NCBI GenBank assembly: GCA_025057115.1
Contig: JANWWZ010000002.1
Location: 1 to 64,000, forward strand
Source: Bernardetiaceae bacterium
Lineage (GTDB): Bacteria > Bacteroidota > Bacteroidia > Cytophagales > Thermoflexibacteraceae
DNA: 64,000 nt
Reading direction: 5' to 3'
Shown here: positions 37,001 to 44,126 of the stretch, piece after piece
How the letters are laid out: the number at the start of each line of letters is the position of its first letter
Position numbering within the stretch: the stretch's first letter is position 1
Notes under the pieces: model-generated
What the model was told of the DNA's origin: nothing
Seen by the model: only the letters and a program-made list of their open reading frames with translations
The model's database searches: none
Program-made: the position numbers and the translations under genes

Positions 37001-38173
37001 AACAATTTGGTAAGCAATGCTATTAAATTTACCGAACAAGGCAGCGTTACGATTATCGCTGAACTGGTAGAAGAAAGTCAGCAAGATTATTTAATTAAAG
37101 TTACTGTGCGCGACACAGGTATCGGCATTAGTGAAGCATCCCTACAAAGATTGTTTGAGAAATTCTACCAAGGTCAAGAGGCTGTTCGCAAGATAGGTAC
37201 AGGGTTAGGGCTCGCTATTTGCAAAGAACTTACCCACTTGCTGGGAGGTCAAATAGGGGTGCAAAGCAGTTTAGGCAAAGGCAGCTCTTTCTGGTTTACC
37301 TTCCGAGCTCAAAAAGTATCCTCTGAAATAAGACAAGTTCCTTCATTGCCTGAAGAGCAGTACCAATATCGCGCTATTGCCCCCTTGTACGTTTTATTGG
37401 TAGAGGATGTCAAAGTCAACCAGGATGTAATTAAATGGATGTTAGAGGAAATTGGCATTCAGGTTACCTTAGCCTCTAATGGACTGGAAGCCTATGAATA
37501 TGCGCGCACTGGCAAATACGACCTAATCATCATGGATATCAACATGCCAGTAATGGACGGCATCACTGCAGTAGCCCATATTAAAACCGTGCTAGAAACA
37601 CCTCCCCCTATTATAGGGCTAAGTGCACATGCTCTTGCAAGCCAGGTCAGCCAGTTTACTTCTCAAGGCTTTAACGCTTACCTAACCAAACCCATTTCTC
37701 CTGAACAGTTGTACAAAACCTTATACCAATTTCTGCCCCAAAAAATAGAACGCCAACCAGTTACCGACGCTCAAGACGATCACATCATCACTGCCAGCGA
37801 AACAGAACCTCTTATGAGCCGCGCTACTATCGAGCACGTTCGCAAGTTAGCAGGAAAAAATACTGGCATGTGGCAAGGATTGCTAAAGAGCTTCATAGCA
37901 GATATAGCACAGCTGAAGGAAAAAATAGCTATTGCCCATGCGCAAGCACTTTATCAAGAAATGACAAAATCGCTCCATACTCTTAAAGGTCTTTGCGGTA
38001 CTATCGGCGCCTCTCGATTATTTAGCTATACAATTGCTTTGTATCAAAAAGCAAATGAAGCACCTCACTCCATCACGGCTGAACACCTTACTCAATTGTT
38101 CTCATTAATAGAACAAACCACTGAAGTAGTGCAAGAACAATATTTATCTGATACCTTTGCATCGTCAAGCTAA
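34055..38173 (+). CDS. hybrid sensor histidine kinase with five PAS, receiver and HPt domains
   Basis: A 1,372-residue complete phosphorelay in one chain. About six membrane helices fill residues 10-175. Five PAS domains follow, beginning near 204, 325, 468, 606 and 728; each has the recognisable xxxxxDxxGxIxxxN pattern. The HisKA motif MSHEIRTPMNG carries phospho-accepting His871. The ATPase shows NLVSNAIKFTEQG, DTGIGIS and GTGLGLAIC. The receiver has acceptor Asp1161 in IIMDINMPVMDG, and the HPt domain has His1308 in SLHTLKGL. The likely signal is small-molecule, redox or light sensing through PAS, but no cofactor site is evident. It is followed after six bases by a receiver gene, the probable output. 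Confidence 0.95.
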   Translation: MKNIPDKITELRLIFFIIIALHTGIGLLSYLSLYGYQFISHWFIGGILITSGVLVIFTFLPPVRQTGNQIIQNGVIFFYQFAASLLASLEILQKQYQPASLMMYFTHLITIAYLWRDCSKQLSLFLILATALIAIHPLIGGTANAQWASTLAIIGAWNLAVGWIVRGFWAWQISHVERTNQRILQEKQEYAEELHRERLYLKNILDNIDTFITLVDKEGNILHINQPFIKYIAEHNVDARDMVGKSFISLAASEERRQAVASYMSAALQGQEVSAEFHNWILDRYLSLRYCPVKDEHTGQIYGVAIYYRDITHPYRTQQQIKLFSNQLKAILDSMDQNVYLIDREGKIINLNKNAREGKLGFPPITMLEKPLADYLDNPEQKESYYYYFQKTLAGDLTSIDYRIPKTSTWVQIKYMPAYDEEGNIFGVIITIADITRRKHSEEILLYAIQRNKTAREEIKKREIMYRQLLDASPDQIALKDIHGNYLWVNKQFFHFYGNDWQARQQEQTAEDSWDRTVVETKEAVSYQSWERNHSGEEHLLHVIRAPIFSSNGKVEQIAVFATDITKENERIQTLQQLIESYQELSLQERTKAKQLAESQAILKLLAENTTELITLAKADGRMVYVSPSVKRLLGFSPEEMMDRTLTEFFHFDDLQNLQQTSEDAPVEERILQHRLRNRGGEYIWFETIWKYIYDEQKKVSGVQTSSRNISDRIAAKLALQALATRYQTLFKSSYDAVLILKPSPNRRIRFRVIEANAAAEELLGYTVKELQSIDITQLEEELSWKQLRQRVKLFAAQKEFLQQTRIRRKDGSLIWVEITVISFYAEEEEYFQLTIRDISVRKQAEEAIKAKEIAEKALEFKTNFLAKMSHEIRTPMNGLQGMVLMLLSTQLDQHQRKIVESIQSTTKGLLNILNDILDLSKLEAGKLSLHLAPMDLRQCIGQVYDLFSAAALEKKLVLSYLIADKIPTLIISDYERVRQIINNLVSNAIKFTEQGSVTIIAELVEESQQDYLIKVTVRDTGIGISEASLQRLFEKFYQGQEAVRKIGTGLGLAICKELTHLLGGQIGVQSSLGKGSSFWFTFRAQKVSSEIRQVPSLPEEQYQYRAIAPLYVLLVEDVKVNQDVIKWMLEEIGIQVTLASNGLEAYEYARTGKYDLIIMDINMPVMDGITAVAHIKTVLETPPPIIGLSAHALASQVSQFTSQGFNAYLTKPISPEQLYKTLYQFLPQKIERQPVTDAQDDHIITASETEPLMSRATIEHVRKLAGKNTGMWQGLLKSFIADIAQLKEKIAIAHAQALYQEMTKSLHTLKGLCGTIGASRLFSYTIALYQKANEAPHSITAEHLTQLFSLIEQTTEVVQEQYLSDTFASSS

Positions 38174-38179
38174 ATATTT

Positions 38180-38587
38180 ATGGAGACCGCCTCGCCAATC
38201 TTTACTTTGTTTGTGATTGAAGACAATCGCACTGAAAGCATGTTGCTTCAGCTAGCCCTCTCTGAAATCAAAAACCTCAGCATTAAAGCCTTCAGCACAG
38301 CAAGGGAATTGCTACAGCACTTGCCAGAAAGACCCGATATCATACTGGTGGATTTAATCCTGCCTGATATGAGCGGCATAGATTTAATAAAAAAAATACG
38401 AGCTTTTGACCCTAAAATCCGCATCGTAGTAGTTTCTGCACAGCGCGATATGGACCTGCTGGCGGAGGTACAATCGATGGGGGTATTCAACTACTTGGTC
38501 AAAAGCGAAAGTTGCCTGACCTATTTACATCAAGTAATTTCTGAACTGGTAGTACTGTTACAATACTATCGCTCTCGATCTAACTAA
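38180..38587 (+). CDS. stand-alone response-regulator receiver domain
   Basis: A 135-residue CheY-like protein. The acidic pocket is FVIEDN near residues 11-16, and the phospho-acceptor Asp is in IILVDLILPDMSG. The conserved Ser of the switch region is in VVVSAQRD and the Lys in YLVKSES. No output domain is attached. It is the likely acceptor of phosphate from the upstream kinase HPt domain. It is eight bases before cheB, in a different frame, so the pair has the layout of a CheB split between its two usual domains. Confidence 0.93.
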   Translation: METASPIFTLFVIEDNRTESMLLQLALSEIKNLSIKAFSTARELLQHLPERPDIILVDLILPDMSGIDLIKKIRAFDPKIRIVVVSAQRDMDLLAEVQSMGVFNYLVKSESCLTYLHQVISELVVLLQYYRSRSN

Positions 38588-38595
38588 ATAGGTCT

Positions 38596-39174
38596 ATGTC
38601 ATCTTCGTCGGTAGATGCGGTGGTCATTGGCGGCTCGGCGGGCAGTATACGCGCTTTAAGAAGCATTCTACAACGCATAGAAATGCTACCCGTTCCTTTA
38701 TTAGTTGCTTTGCATCGTCCAGCCTCAGACCCCAATTCTAGTTTGCGTTCTGTGCTCCAATCCGCTTCCAAAATGCATGTAATAGAACCTTCTTCTGAAA
38801 CTTATCCTCTGCCTGGCTGCCTCTACTTAGCACCTGCCAACTGCCATTTAACTGTAGAATCTAACCGAAGATTAGAGCTCTCTAATAGCCCTTTAGTACA
38901 TTATTCACGTCCATCTATAGATGTTCTTTTTATGTCTGCTGCAGAGGTATATCGCTCTCGTTTATTGGGCATTTTACTCACAGGTGCAAATCAAGATGGA
39001 GCAATGGGGATGAAACTCATCAAAAATGCTGGCGGAATTGCAATTGTGCAAGACCCCGAAGATTGCATGATAGACACCATGCCGCGAGCTGCTATGAAAA
39101 TTACCACTGTAGATGCTGTGTTGTCTGCAGCAAAAATTGCCGACTGGTTAAACAATTTTTTTCAACTCACCTAA
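38596..39174 (+). CDS. cheB: CheB-type methylesterase domain without receiver
   Basis: A 192-residue protein that covers only the CheB catalytic domain, which removes methyl groups from, or deamidates, chemoreceptor Glu residues. The catalytic triad is Ser14 (GGSAGS), His40 (ALHRP) and Asp134 (LTGANQDGAMG). Usual CheB proteins carry a receiver in front; here that is a separate gene eight bases upstream. No cheR or chemoreceptor is in the window, so the substrate is unknown, and lone CheB domains in Bacteroidota may regulate other sensors. Confidence 0.9.
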   Translation: MSSSSVDAVVIGGSAGSIRALRSILQRIEMLPVPLLVALHRPASDPNSSLRSVLQSASKMHVIEPSSETYPLPGCLYLAPANCHLTVESNRRLELSNSPLVHYSRPSIDVLFMSAAEVYRSRLLGILLTGANQDGAMGMKLIKNAGGIAIVQDPEDCMIDTMPRAAMKITTVDAVLSAAKIADWLNNFFQLT

Positions 39175-39220
39175 AAACACCTATGTTTTGACCAAAATAT
39201 TTCCCAGCAAGAAAACTTGT

Positions 39221-39811
39221 TCACTTTGCAAACACTTCTTGCAAGGGGATGGAGAGCGCTGGGAAAAGCACTGGCACGGCAGTAGCTTCTGCATGGTATA
39301 CTTCGTGCAAGTAATAACTCCCTTCTTTTAATACAAACTGCTCTACTATCTGCTCGCTAGGAAAGACGATCCAATACTCCAGCACGCCTGCTTCTTGATA
39401 AAGTTCGTATTTGTCGCGCAAATCAGTTTGAGGGTTGCCAGGAGAGAGAATTTCTATTATCCAGTCGGGAGCGCCGTTGCAACCTCGTTCATCTAACTTG
39501 CTCGCATCGCAAATGACGCACAGGTCCGGCTGTACTACTGTGTAAATTTGTTCGTCTGACAAGTAAGATTTTTGCCTGTCATACAAACGCACATCAAAGG
39601 GAGCGTAAAAAACGTTACAAGGATTTCCATTGAAAAAATTGAGCAAGTACCGCGCTATTTTTCCAGATATTTTTTGATGGCGCACGCTGGGAGCGCTCAT
39701 TTGCCTTATGAAGCCTTTGAGCAACTCCACTCGCTCTACAAACTTCCATGTAAGATAGTCGGCATAGGTGTATTGCTTGCCGAAATCAAGCTCGAGCAAA
39801 GAGGTAACCAT
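39221..39811 (-). CDS. Uma2 family (DUF820) putative endonuclease, copy A
   Basis: A 196-residue protein with the restriction-enzyme-like fold of Uma2/DUF820. The family start YTYADYLTWK, the Asp of VQPDLCVICD, the PDWIIEILSPGN core (Asp-Glu motif) and YELYQEAGVLEYWIVFP (in place of the classic Lys-containing strand) are present. The biological role of the family is not settled. It is followed, on the same strand upstream, by an almost identical copy (39896-40486). The two proteins are the same except for residues about 47-69. The start ATG at 39811 has no ribosome binding site. Confidence 0.88.
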   Translation of the reverse strand: MVTSLLELDFGKQYTYADYLTWKFVERVELLKGFIRQMSAPSVRHQKISGKIARYLLNFFNGNPCNVFYAPFDVRLYDRQKSYLSDEQIYTVVQPDLCVICDASKLDERGCNGAPDWIIEILSPGNPQTDLRDKYELYQEAGVLEYWIVFPSEQIVEQFVLKEGSYYLHEVYHAEATAVPVLFPALSIPLQEVFAK

Positions 39812-39895
39812 AGTTTCTAAGATTGGTTTTGCATTCTTTAAGGCGCTTATCTTGACTTTACTTGTTTTTCAAGTGAGATTATGTCAAAAAGTTTT

Positions 39896-40486
39896 CTACT
39901 TTGCAAATACTTCTTGCAAGGGGATGGAGAGCGCTGGGAAAAGCACTGGCACGGCAGTGGCTTCTGCATGGTATACTTCGTGCAAGTAATAACTCCCTTC
40001 TTTTAATACAAACTGCTCTACTATCTGCTCGCTAGGAAAGACGATCCAATACTCCAGCACGCCTGCTTCTTGGTAAAGTTCGTATTTGTCGCGCAAATCA
40101 GTTTGAGGGTTGCCAGGAGAGAGAATTTCTATTATCCAGTCGGGAGCGCCGTTGCAACCTCGTTCATCTAACTTGCTCGCATCGCAAATAACGCACAGGT
40201 CTGGCTGCACTACTGTGTAAATTTGTTCGTCTGACAAGTAAGATTTTTGCCTGTCATACAAACGCACATCAAAGGGAGCATGAAACACTTCGCAGGGCGT
40301 TTTTCGAAAAAAGGAGCTCAACATTCCACTGAGGCGAACTGAAATGCGTTGATGGCGCACGCTGGGAGCGCTCATTTGCCTTATGAAGCCTTTGAGCAAC
40401 TCCACTCGCTCTACAAACTTCCATGTAAGATAGTCGGCATAGGTATATTGCTTGCCGAAATCAAGCTCGAGCAAAGAAGTAACCAT
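39896..40486 (-). CDS. Uma2 family (DUF820) putative endonuclease, copy B
   Basis: The second of two tandem 196-residue Uma2 proteins, 675 bases upstream of copy A on the minus strand. Outside one block the protein sequences are identical and the DNA differs only at about nine, mostly third-codon, positions. The block at 40280-40348 (69 bases, residues about 47-69) is strongly diverged from its counterpart 39605-39673 yet has exactly the same length. It reads RISVRLSGMLSSFF against KISGKIARYLLNFF at its start. This is the transcriptionally leading copy. Confidence 0.88.
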   Translation of the reverse strand: MVTSLLELDFGKQYTYADYLTWKFVERVELLKGFIRQMSAPSVRHQRISVRLSGMLSSFFRKTPCEVFHAPFDVRLYDRQKSYLSDEQIYTVVQPDLCVICDASKLDERGCNGAPDWIIEILSPGNPQTDLRDKYELYQEAGVLEYWIVFPSEQIVEQFVLKEGSYYLHEVYHAEATAVPVLFPALSIPLQEVFAK

Positions 40487-40698
40487 AGCGTTTTAATTTT
40501 TACTAACTCATGTTTTGTACTATGCAGGGATATGTTTAGTGTGTTTTTTGGATACTTGGATAAATTTTTCTTACAAGTCAGGCGCACTTGTCGAACGTTA
40601 GTTGATTCCTTCCGCTAGAGGCTGTGTACAGTGCCATCCCGTATTGGCAACACCGTTACCCATATTTGTAACACTTATTTGGGTATTTATGGCATCTA

Positions 40699-40731
40699 TT
40701 TGCAAACCAATGCTACAAACTTTTATTTTTG
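40699..40731 (+). promoter_or_regulatory. Bacteroidota-type promoter of the 202-residue membrane protein gene
   Basis: TTTG at 40699-40702 (-33 element) and TATTTTTG at 40724-40731 (-7 element) are separated by 21 bases, which fits the Bacteroidota consensus. The ATG follows at 40749, giving a leader of roughly 14 bases. Confidence 0.6.
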
Positions 40732-40748
40732 CTCAGTGAGTAACTTAC

Positions 40749-41357
40749 ATGAAAGCAAAGCGTTTTTCAAATAAGCAGTTGTTATATTTTTTTCTTCAAG
40801 GCTTGCTAGCTTACGTAGGAATTGTGTTCTGGCACGAAGGAGCATTGCGAAGTTGGTATGAACGCAAAGTTGCTTCGTTATTCAATCAAGCCATGGAAAA
40901 ACTTAAGTCCGAGCCGCCTGAAGCAGTAGCACGTTGGGCAGTGTTGCAGCGCAATTATCTCAAGCAGCGCATAAGAGACAAAGGCAATCCTATCAACAAA
41001 ATTTTAGCAGAAGAGCGAAATGTAAAAAAATACGGCAACTCATTTGGACCAACTTACGAATTTTTAGTCGCTGAAATACTCAAAAAAGGCATTCCTGAAG
41101 ATAAAATCAACCAACAGATTATCACTAGTGCTTCTACTTCCAACCAAGCTCTTAACCAACGCATGAACCAAACGGCGATTATTGGTCTTTGTCTCTGTTT
41201 GCTGTATGTAGTAATTACAACGCTTAAAATTTTTCTCTCCCAGCAGGACAAAGTAACCCTTCTTAAGGAAGAGTTGCTTGCTCTGGCTACTTGGCTGGCT
41301 TGCGGCACTTTTATTTCCCAACTTATATCCAACGTTTACTACTTCTTTGTAGAATGA
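40749..41357 (+). CDS. unknown three-helix membrane protein
   Basis: A 202-residue protein that I do not recognise. Hydrophobic helices lie at about residues 11-28, 141-162 and 175-200, and a charged, helical segment of about 105 residues between the first two (KLKSEPPEAVARWAVLQRNY, KKGIPEDKINQQI) is on one side of the membrane. No enzymatic motif is seen. Its stop codon touches the stop of the convergent solute-binding-like gene at 41358 with no base between. It has its own well-formed promoter. Confidence 0.72.
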   Translation: MKAKRFSNKQLLYFFLQGLLAYVGIVFWHEGALRSWYERKVASLFNQAMEKLKSEPPEAVARWAVLQRNYLKQRIRDKGNPINKILAEERNVKKYGNSFGPTYEFLVAEILKKGIPEDKINQQIITSASTSNQALNQRMNQTAIIGLCLCLLYVVITTLKIFLSQQDKVTLLKEELLALATWLACGTFISQLISNVYYFFVE

Positions 41358-42419
41358 TTATTGTCGTTTTTTTCTCATAGCGGCTTGTTCTTCCGCCCTG
41401 CGCCGACTGGCGGCAATGCTGCGGTTTGCAGCAATAAGTACCGCAATCACAGCAACGGCAATGATAGCAAACCAAATACTAGAGTGGGTAATATTTACAT
41501 TGAATGCTTTGGAAGGCTGCTCTTGTTCTGCGCTATCAGCAAGTGGCTGACTGGCTTGCATAAAGGTAAGCTCTTCGGCATCTATGGTGCAGTGGCGTTT
41601 GACAATGACGGATGCATTAAACTTAAAATTTTCGTGATTGAAAAACTCGCCAAAAGGCTCATTCCAGTCAGTATTTTTGGGAAACCACCAGAAAATATCC
41701 GCTTGAGGAATTTCTATAAAGGGTTGGCGCGCTACTTCTAAACCGCGTTTAAGAGCTATAAAGTAATCGTAAAGCGGCATGAGGGCATAACTGTTGGGAT
41801 GTTGCGCCACACTATCTGCTAAAGATTCTTCACTGGCAACTTGTTTTGTCTTTGCAAAGAGGTTGAGTTTTTTAAGCTCTTGATAAGCAGCAGTGTTATC
41901 TACATAAAAAGCCACTAGCTGCTGCAACGTTTTCTGTAATTCCTCCTTAGAAGAAGCCTGAGGCACTTTGGGATGTGTTACCACTACAAGCTTGTTGTGC
42001 ATATAGGGCGGCGAGGGTATTGCCATGTGACGGATATCCTCCGATAGCGATTTGGCAGGAAAACCTATTGCCCCATTGCGCACACTGGGAAAAGAAGCGC
42101 TAAGTTCTTCGTAATTAGCCACTTCTATCCAGAGAGGCTCTATTGTAACGTTATATTTTCTCTTGACAAAAGAGGTAAACAAATTTACAAGTTCGTAGTC
42201 GATTCCCGTTTGGCGAGCGTATTCATCGAGGTAGTTAAAAGGACGCCGCTTGTAATAGAGCAAAACTAGCTTACCTTCTCCTTGTTGCTTGACCATGCTC
42301 CAAGACTCTCCTGCAATAGCCGGCTCTTCCATCTCTTGGGATATAGCTAAAGCACTTTGCAACAAACAGCAAAGCACAAGTGCGATTCGATTTAACTGGT
42401 TGTAATGAAAAGGTTTCAT
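41358..42419 (-). CDS. membrane-anchored periplasmic solute-binding-like protein
   Basis: 353 residues from the ATG at 42419, chosen because a signal peptide starts there (IALVLCCLLQSALAISQ); the frame upstream to 42518 lacks an ATG-type start of merit. Residues about 50-290 have the type 2 periplasmic-binding layout (RRPFNYLDEYARQTGIDYEL, then LWIEVANYEEL, then GAIGFPAKSLSED). A single membrane helix lies near 313-335, followed by a short Arg/Lys tail. Transport binding proteins are normally free or lipid-anchored, so a C-terminal helix with a basic end suggests a sensor or lytic-enzyme-related protein (like MltF without its lytic domain). No transporter genes nearby. Confidence 0.75.
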   Translation of the reverse strand: MKPFHYNQLNRIALVLCCLLQSALAISQEMEEPAIAGESWSMVKQQGEGKLVLLYYKRRPFNYLDEYARQTGIDYELVNLFTSFVKRKYNVTIEPLWIEVANYEELSASFPSVRNGAIGFPAKSLSEDIRHMAIPSPPYMHNKLVVVTHPKVPQASSKEELQKTLQQLVAFYVDNTAAYQELKKLNLFAKTKQVASEESLADSVAQHPNSYALMPLYDYFIALKRGLEVARQPFIEIPQADIFWWFPKNTDWNEPFGEFFNHENFKFNASVIVKRHCTIDAEELTFMQASQPLADSAEQEQPSKAFNVNITHSSIWFAIIAVAVIAVLIAANRSIAASRRRAEEQAAMRKKRQ

Positions 42420-42575
42420 GTTTGGAGCCCTTTTAAAGTAGCTGCTTATTTTTTTACAAGCGCTACTTTGGAGAGTAGAGTCTAAGTAGCGCATACAAGC
42501 AAACAAAATACTTAGCAAGCAGTCTTTTACTCAATTGGCAAAATTATTGCCAAAAGTGTTTGGCTAAATTTGCCA

Positions 42576-43178
42576 CTAACTTTGAAAGGCTTTTGTATAG
42601 TTGAGAATGAAATAAGCAGAGGCGGCGCGGATCATGTTTTCTTCGCTGAAGCCTCTCTCTTTGAAACGCTGTTTCATAATCCGTTCTACTTCTCCAGGAG
42701 CGTAGCCATTTTTAGTATCTTCAAAGTTCTGCATTTTGCCTACTGCTTCAAAATTTAGCTCTCCGCTTCGGCTGTCGTAGGTAACTTTGAGGTAATCCGT
42801 TTTTGACACCGCCCAGCGATAGCCTGAATTAGTAGCATAATAGAAAAAAACGTGATAAGTTCCATTCGTGCTTCGTTCATCCTTGATTACAAGGTCGGTA
42901 AAAAATACCTTGTTGGCATCTTTTCCTTTGGTGGCAGTAACTTCAAATTCATAGCGGTCAGGACGCACTTTTTTGTTGATGAATAAATACACAATTTTCC
43001 CACGCTCTACGCGACATTTAATAGGTTGGCCAGGAGAGGAACGATTTTCGCACGTGAAAAGGGGTTTATTTTGCATCGATTCGGCTAACAAACAATTACA
43101 GGGTCTTTCTACTGGCTTAAAACTGCCTGATAACCCTAACAAGGCAAGCAATGCAATTACATGACAAAAGGTTTTCAT
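42576..43178 (-). CDS. small secreted protein, unknown function
   Basis: A 200-residue protein with a signal peptide (FCHVIALLALLGLSGS). The mature region is beta-rich with three early Cys residues (PCNCLLAE, TCENRSS). The middle segment (YHVFFYYATNSGYRWAV) looks like a sheet, and the C-terminus is helical (VERIMKQRFKERGF). Not recognised. Its ATG overlaps the TGA of the upstream BrkB-type gene by four bases (ATGA), so the two are translationally coupled and may work together at the envelope. Confidence 0.7.
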   Translation of the reverse strand: MKTFCHVIALLALLGLSGSFKPVERPCNCLLAESMQNKPLFTCENRSSPGQPIKCRVERGKIVYLFINKKVRPDRYEFEVTATKGKDANKVFFTDLVIKDERSTNGTYHVFFYYATNSGYRWAVSKTDYLKVTYDSRSGELNFEAVGKMQNFEDTKNGYAPGEVERIMKQRFKERGFSEENMIRAASAYFILNYTKAFQS

Positions 43179-44059
43179 ATGTTTTCGAAGATTTTAGCCC
43201 GTTTTCCTTTTGAAACCAATGATATAAGCACTTTGGTGAATTCTGCTCCTAAGAGGAAGATAATAGCTGAGTAATACACCCATACCAATAATACTGCCAA
43301 AGATGCAGCTGTGCCGTAAATTAGGTTAAAGCTGCTGTAACTGATGTAAATCCTGATGAGCCATCGCCCAAGAGCAAAAAAGATAGTAGTGAACATAGCG
43401 CTACTAAAGGTGTACATCGCTGGCAATTTCACATCTGGCAGCCAGTGATACACAAGCCAAAACAAAATTAACAAAGCAACAAAAATAAGTCCATAGTTGG
43501 CAAGAGCTACCATCCACTGGAGTTGTTCAGGCAAATGCTGGCTAAATCGCTCATAAACTACAGTTAGGGTTTGTTCAACAATTAAAAGCGCTACAATCAA
43601 CAACCCAATGCACAAGGTAATGACTAACCCGATTAATCGCTTCTGCAGCCATAACAAGAACCCCATCTCATTTTTTTGGCGATAATTCCATATCTGATTT
43701 AGAGCATTGTGCACGGCAGAAAATACGGTAGTAGCCCCCAGTATTACCGTAAAAATGCTCACTCCAAGTGCCCACGGACTGCTGCGGTTAATGTAAACTG
43801 ATTTAACAATTAATTCTATCAGCTTGGCAGTCTCTTGCCCAATTAGATCAGCAGTTTTGCGATAAATTTCTCCTTGTATTGCCTCTTGTCCAAAAACTAA
43901 ACCACTCACCAGCACCACAATCAGGAGAATAGGCGCCAAAGAGAAGGTAGTGTAATAGGCAATAGCAGCACTGTGAGTAAAACAGTCATCTTCCAGAAAG
44001 TTTTTTCCCAACAAATGCACACTTTGCCCGATTTTTGCCCAGTACCTTTTGCTATTCAT
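43175..44059 (-). CDS. YihY/BrkB family inner-membrane protein
   Basis: A 294-residue protein of the YihY/virulence-factor BrkB family, with about six membrane helices. Family marks are DDCFTHSAAIAYYTTFSLAPILL near residues 24-47 (split here as DDCFTHSAAIAYYT and its continuation), FSAVHNALNQIWN, and a final helix ending in LLGAEFTKVL. The molecular role of the family is not established. The ATG at 44059 is chosen; the frame runs on to 44200, but that extension overlaps the divergent pseudo-caspase gene. It precedes the small secreted protein gene with an ATGA overlap. Confidence 0.9.
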   Translation of the reverse strand: MNSKRYWAKIGQSVHLLGKNFLEDDCFTHSAAIAYYTTFSLAPILLIVVLVSGLVFGQEAIQGEIYRKTADLIGQETAKLIELIVKSVYINRSSPWALGVSIFTVILGATTVFSAVHNALNQIWNYRQKNEMGFLLWLQKRLIGLVITLCIGLLIVALLIVEQTLTVVYERFSQHLPEQLQWMVALANYGLIFVALLILFWLVYHWLPDVKLPAMYTFSSAMFTTIFFALGRWLIRIYISYSSFNLIYGTAASLAVLLVWVYYSAIIFLLGAEFTKVLISLVSKGKRAKIFENI

Positions 44060-44126
44060 ACCCCTAAAATGCTTAATTTTGATCGGCAAGTAAAATTTTG
44101 CATTACTCAAACACACAAGCAGCATC

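Noticed and set aside
40349-40618. Plus-strand frame of 89 codons
   Set aside because: Most of it is antisense to the Uma2 copy B gene, and the same antisense frame appears at copy A.
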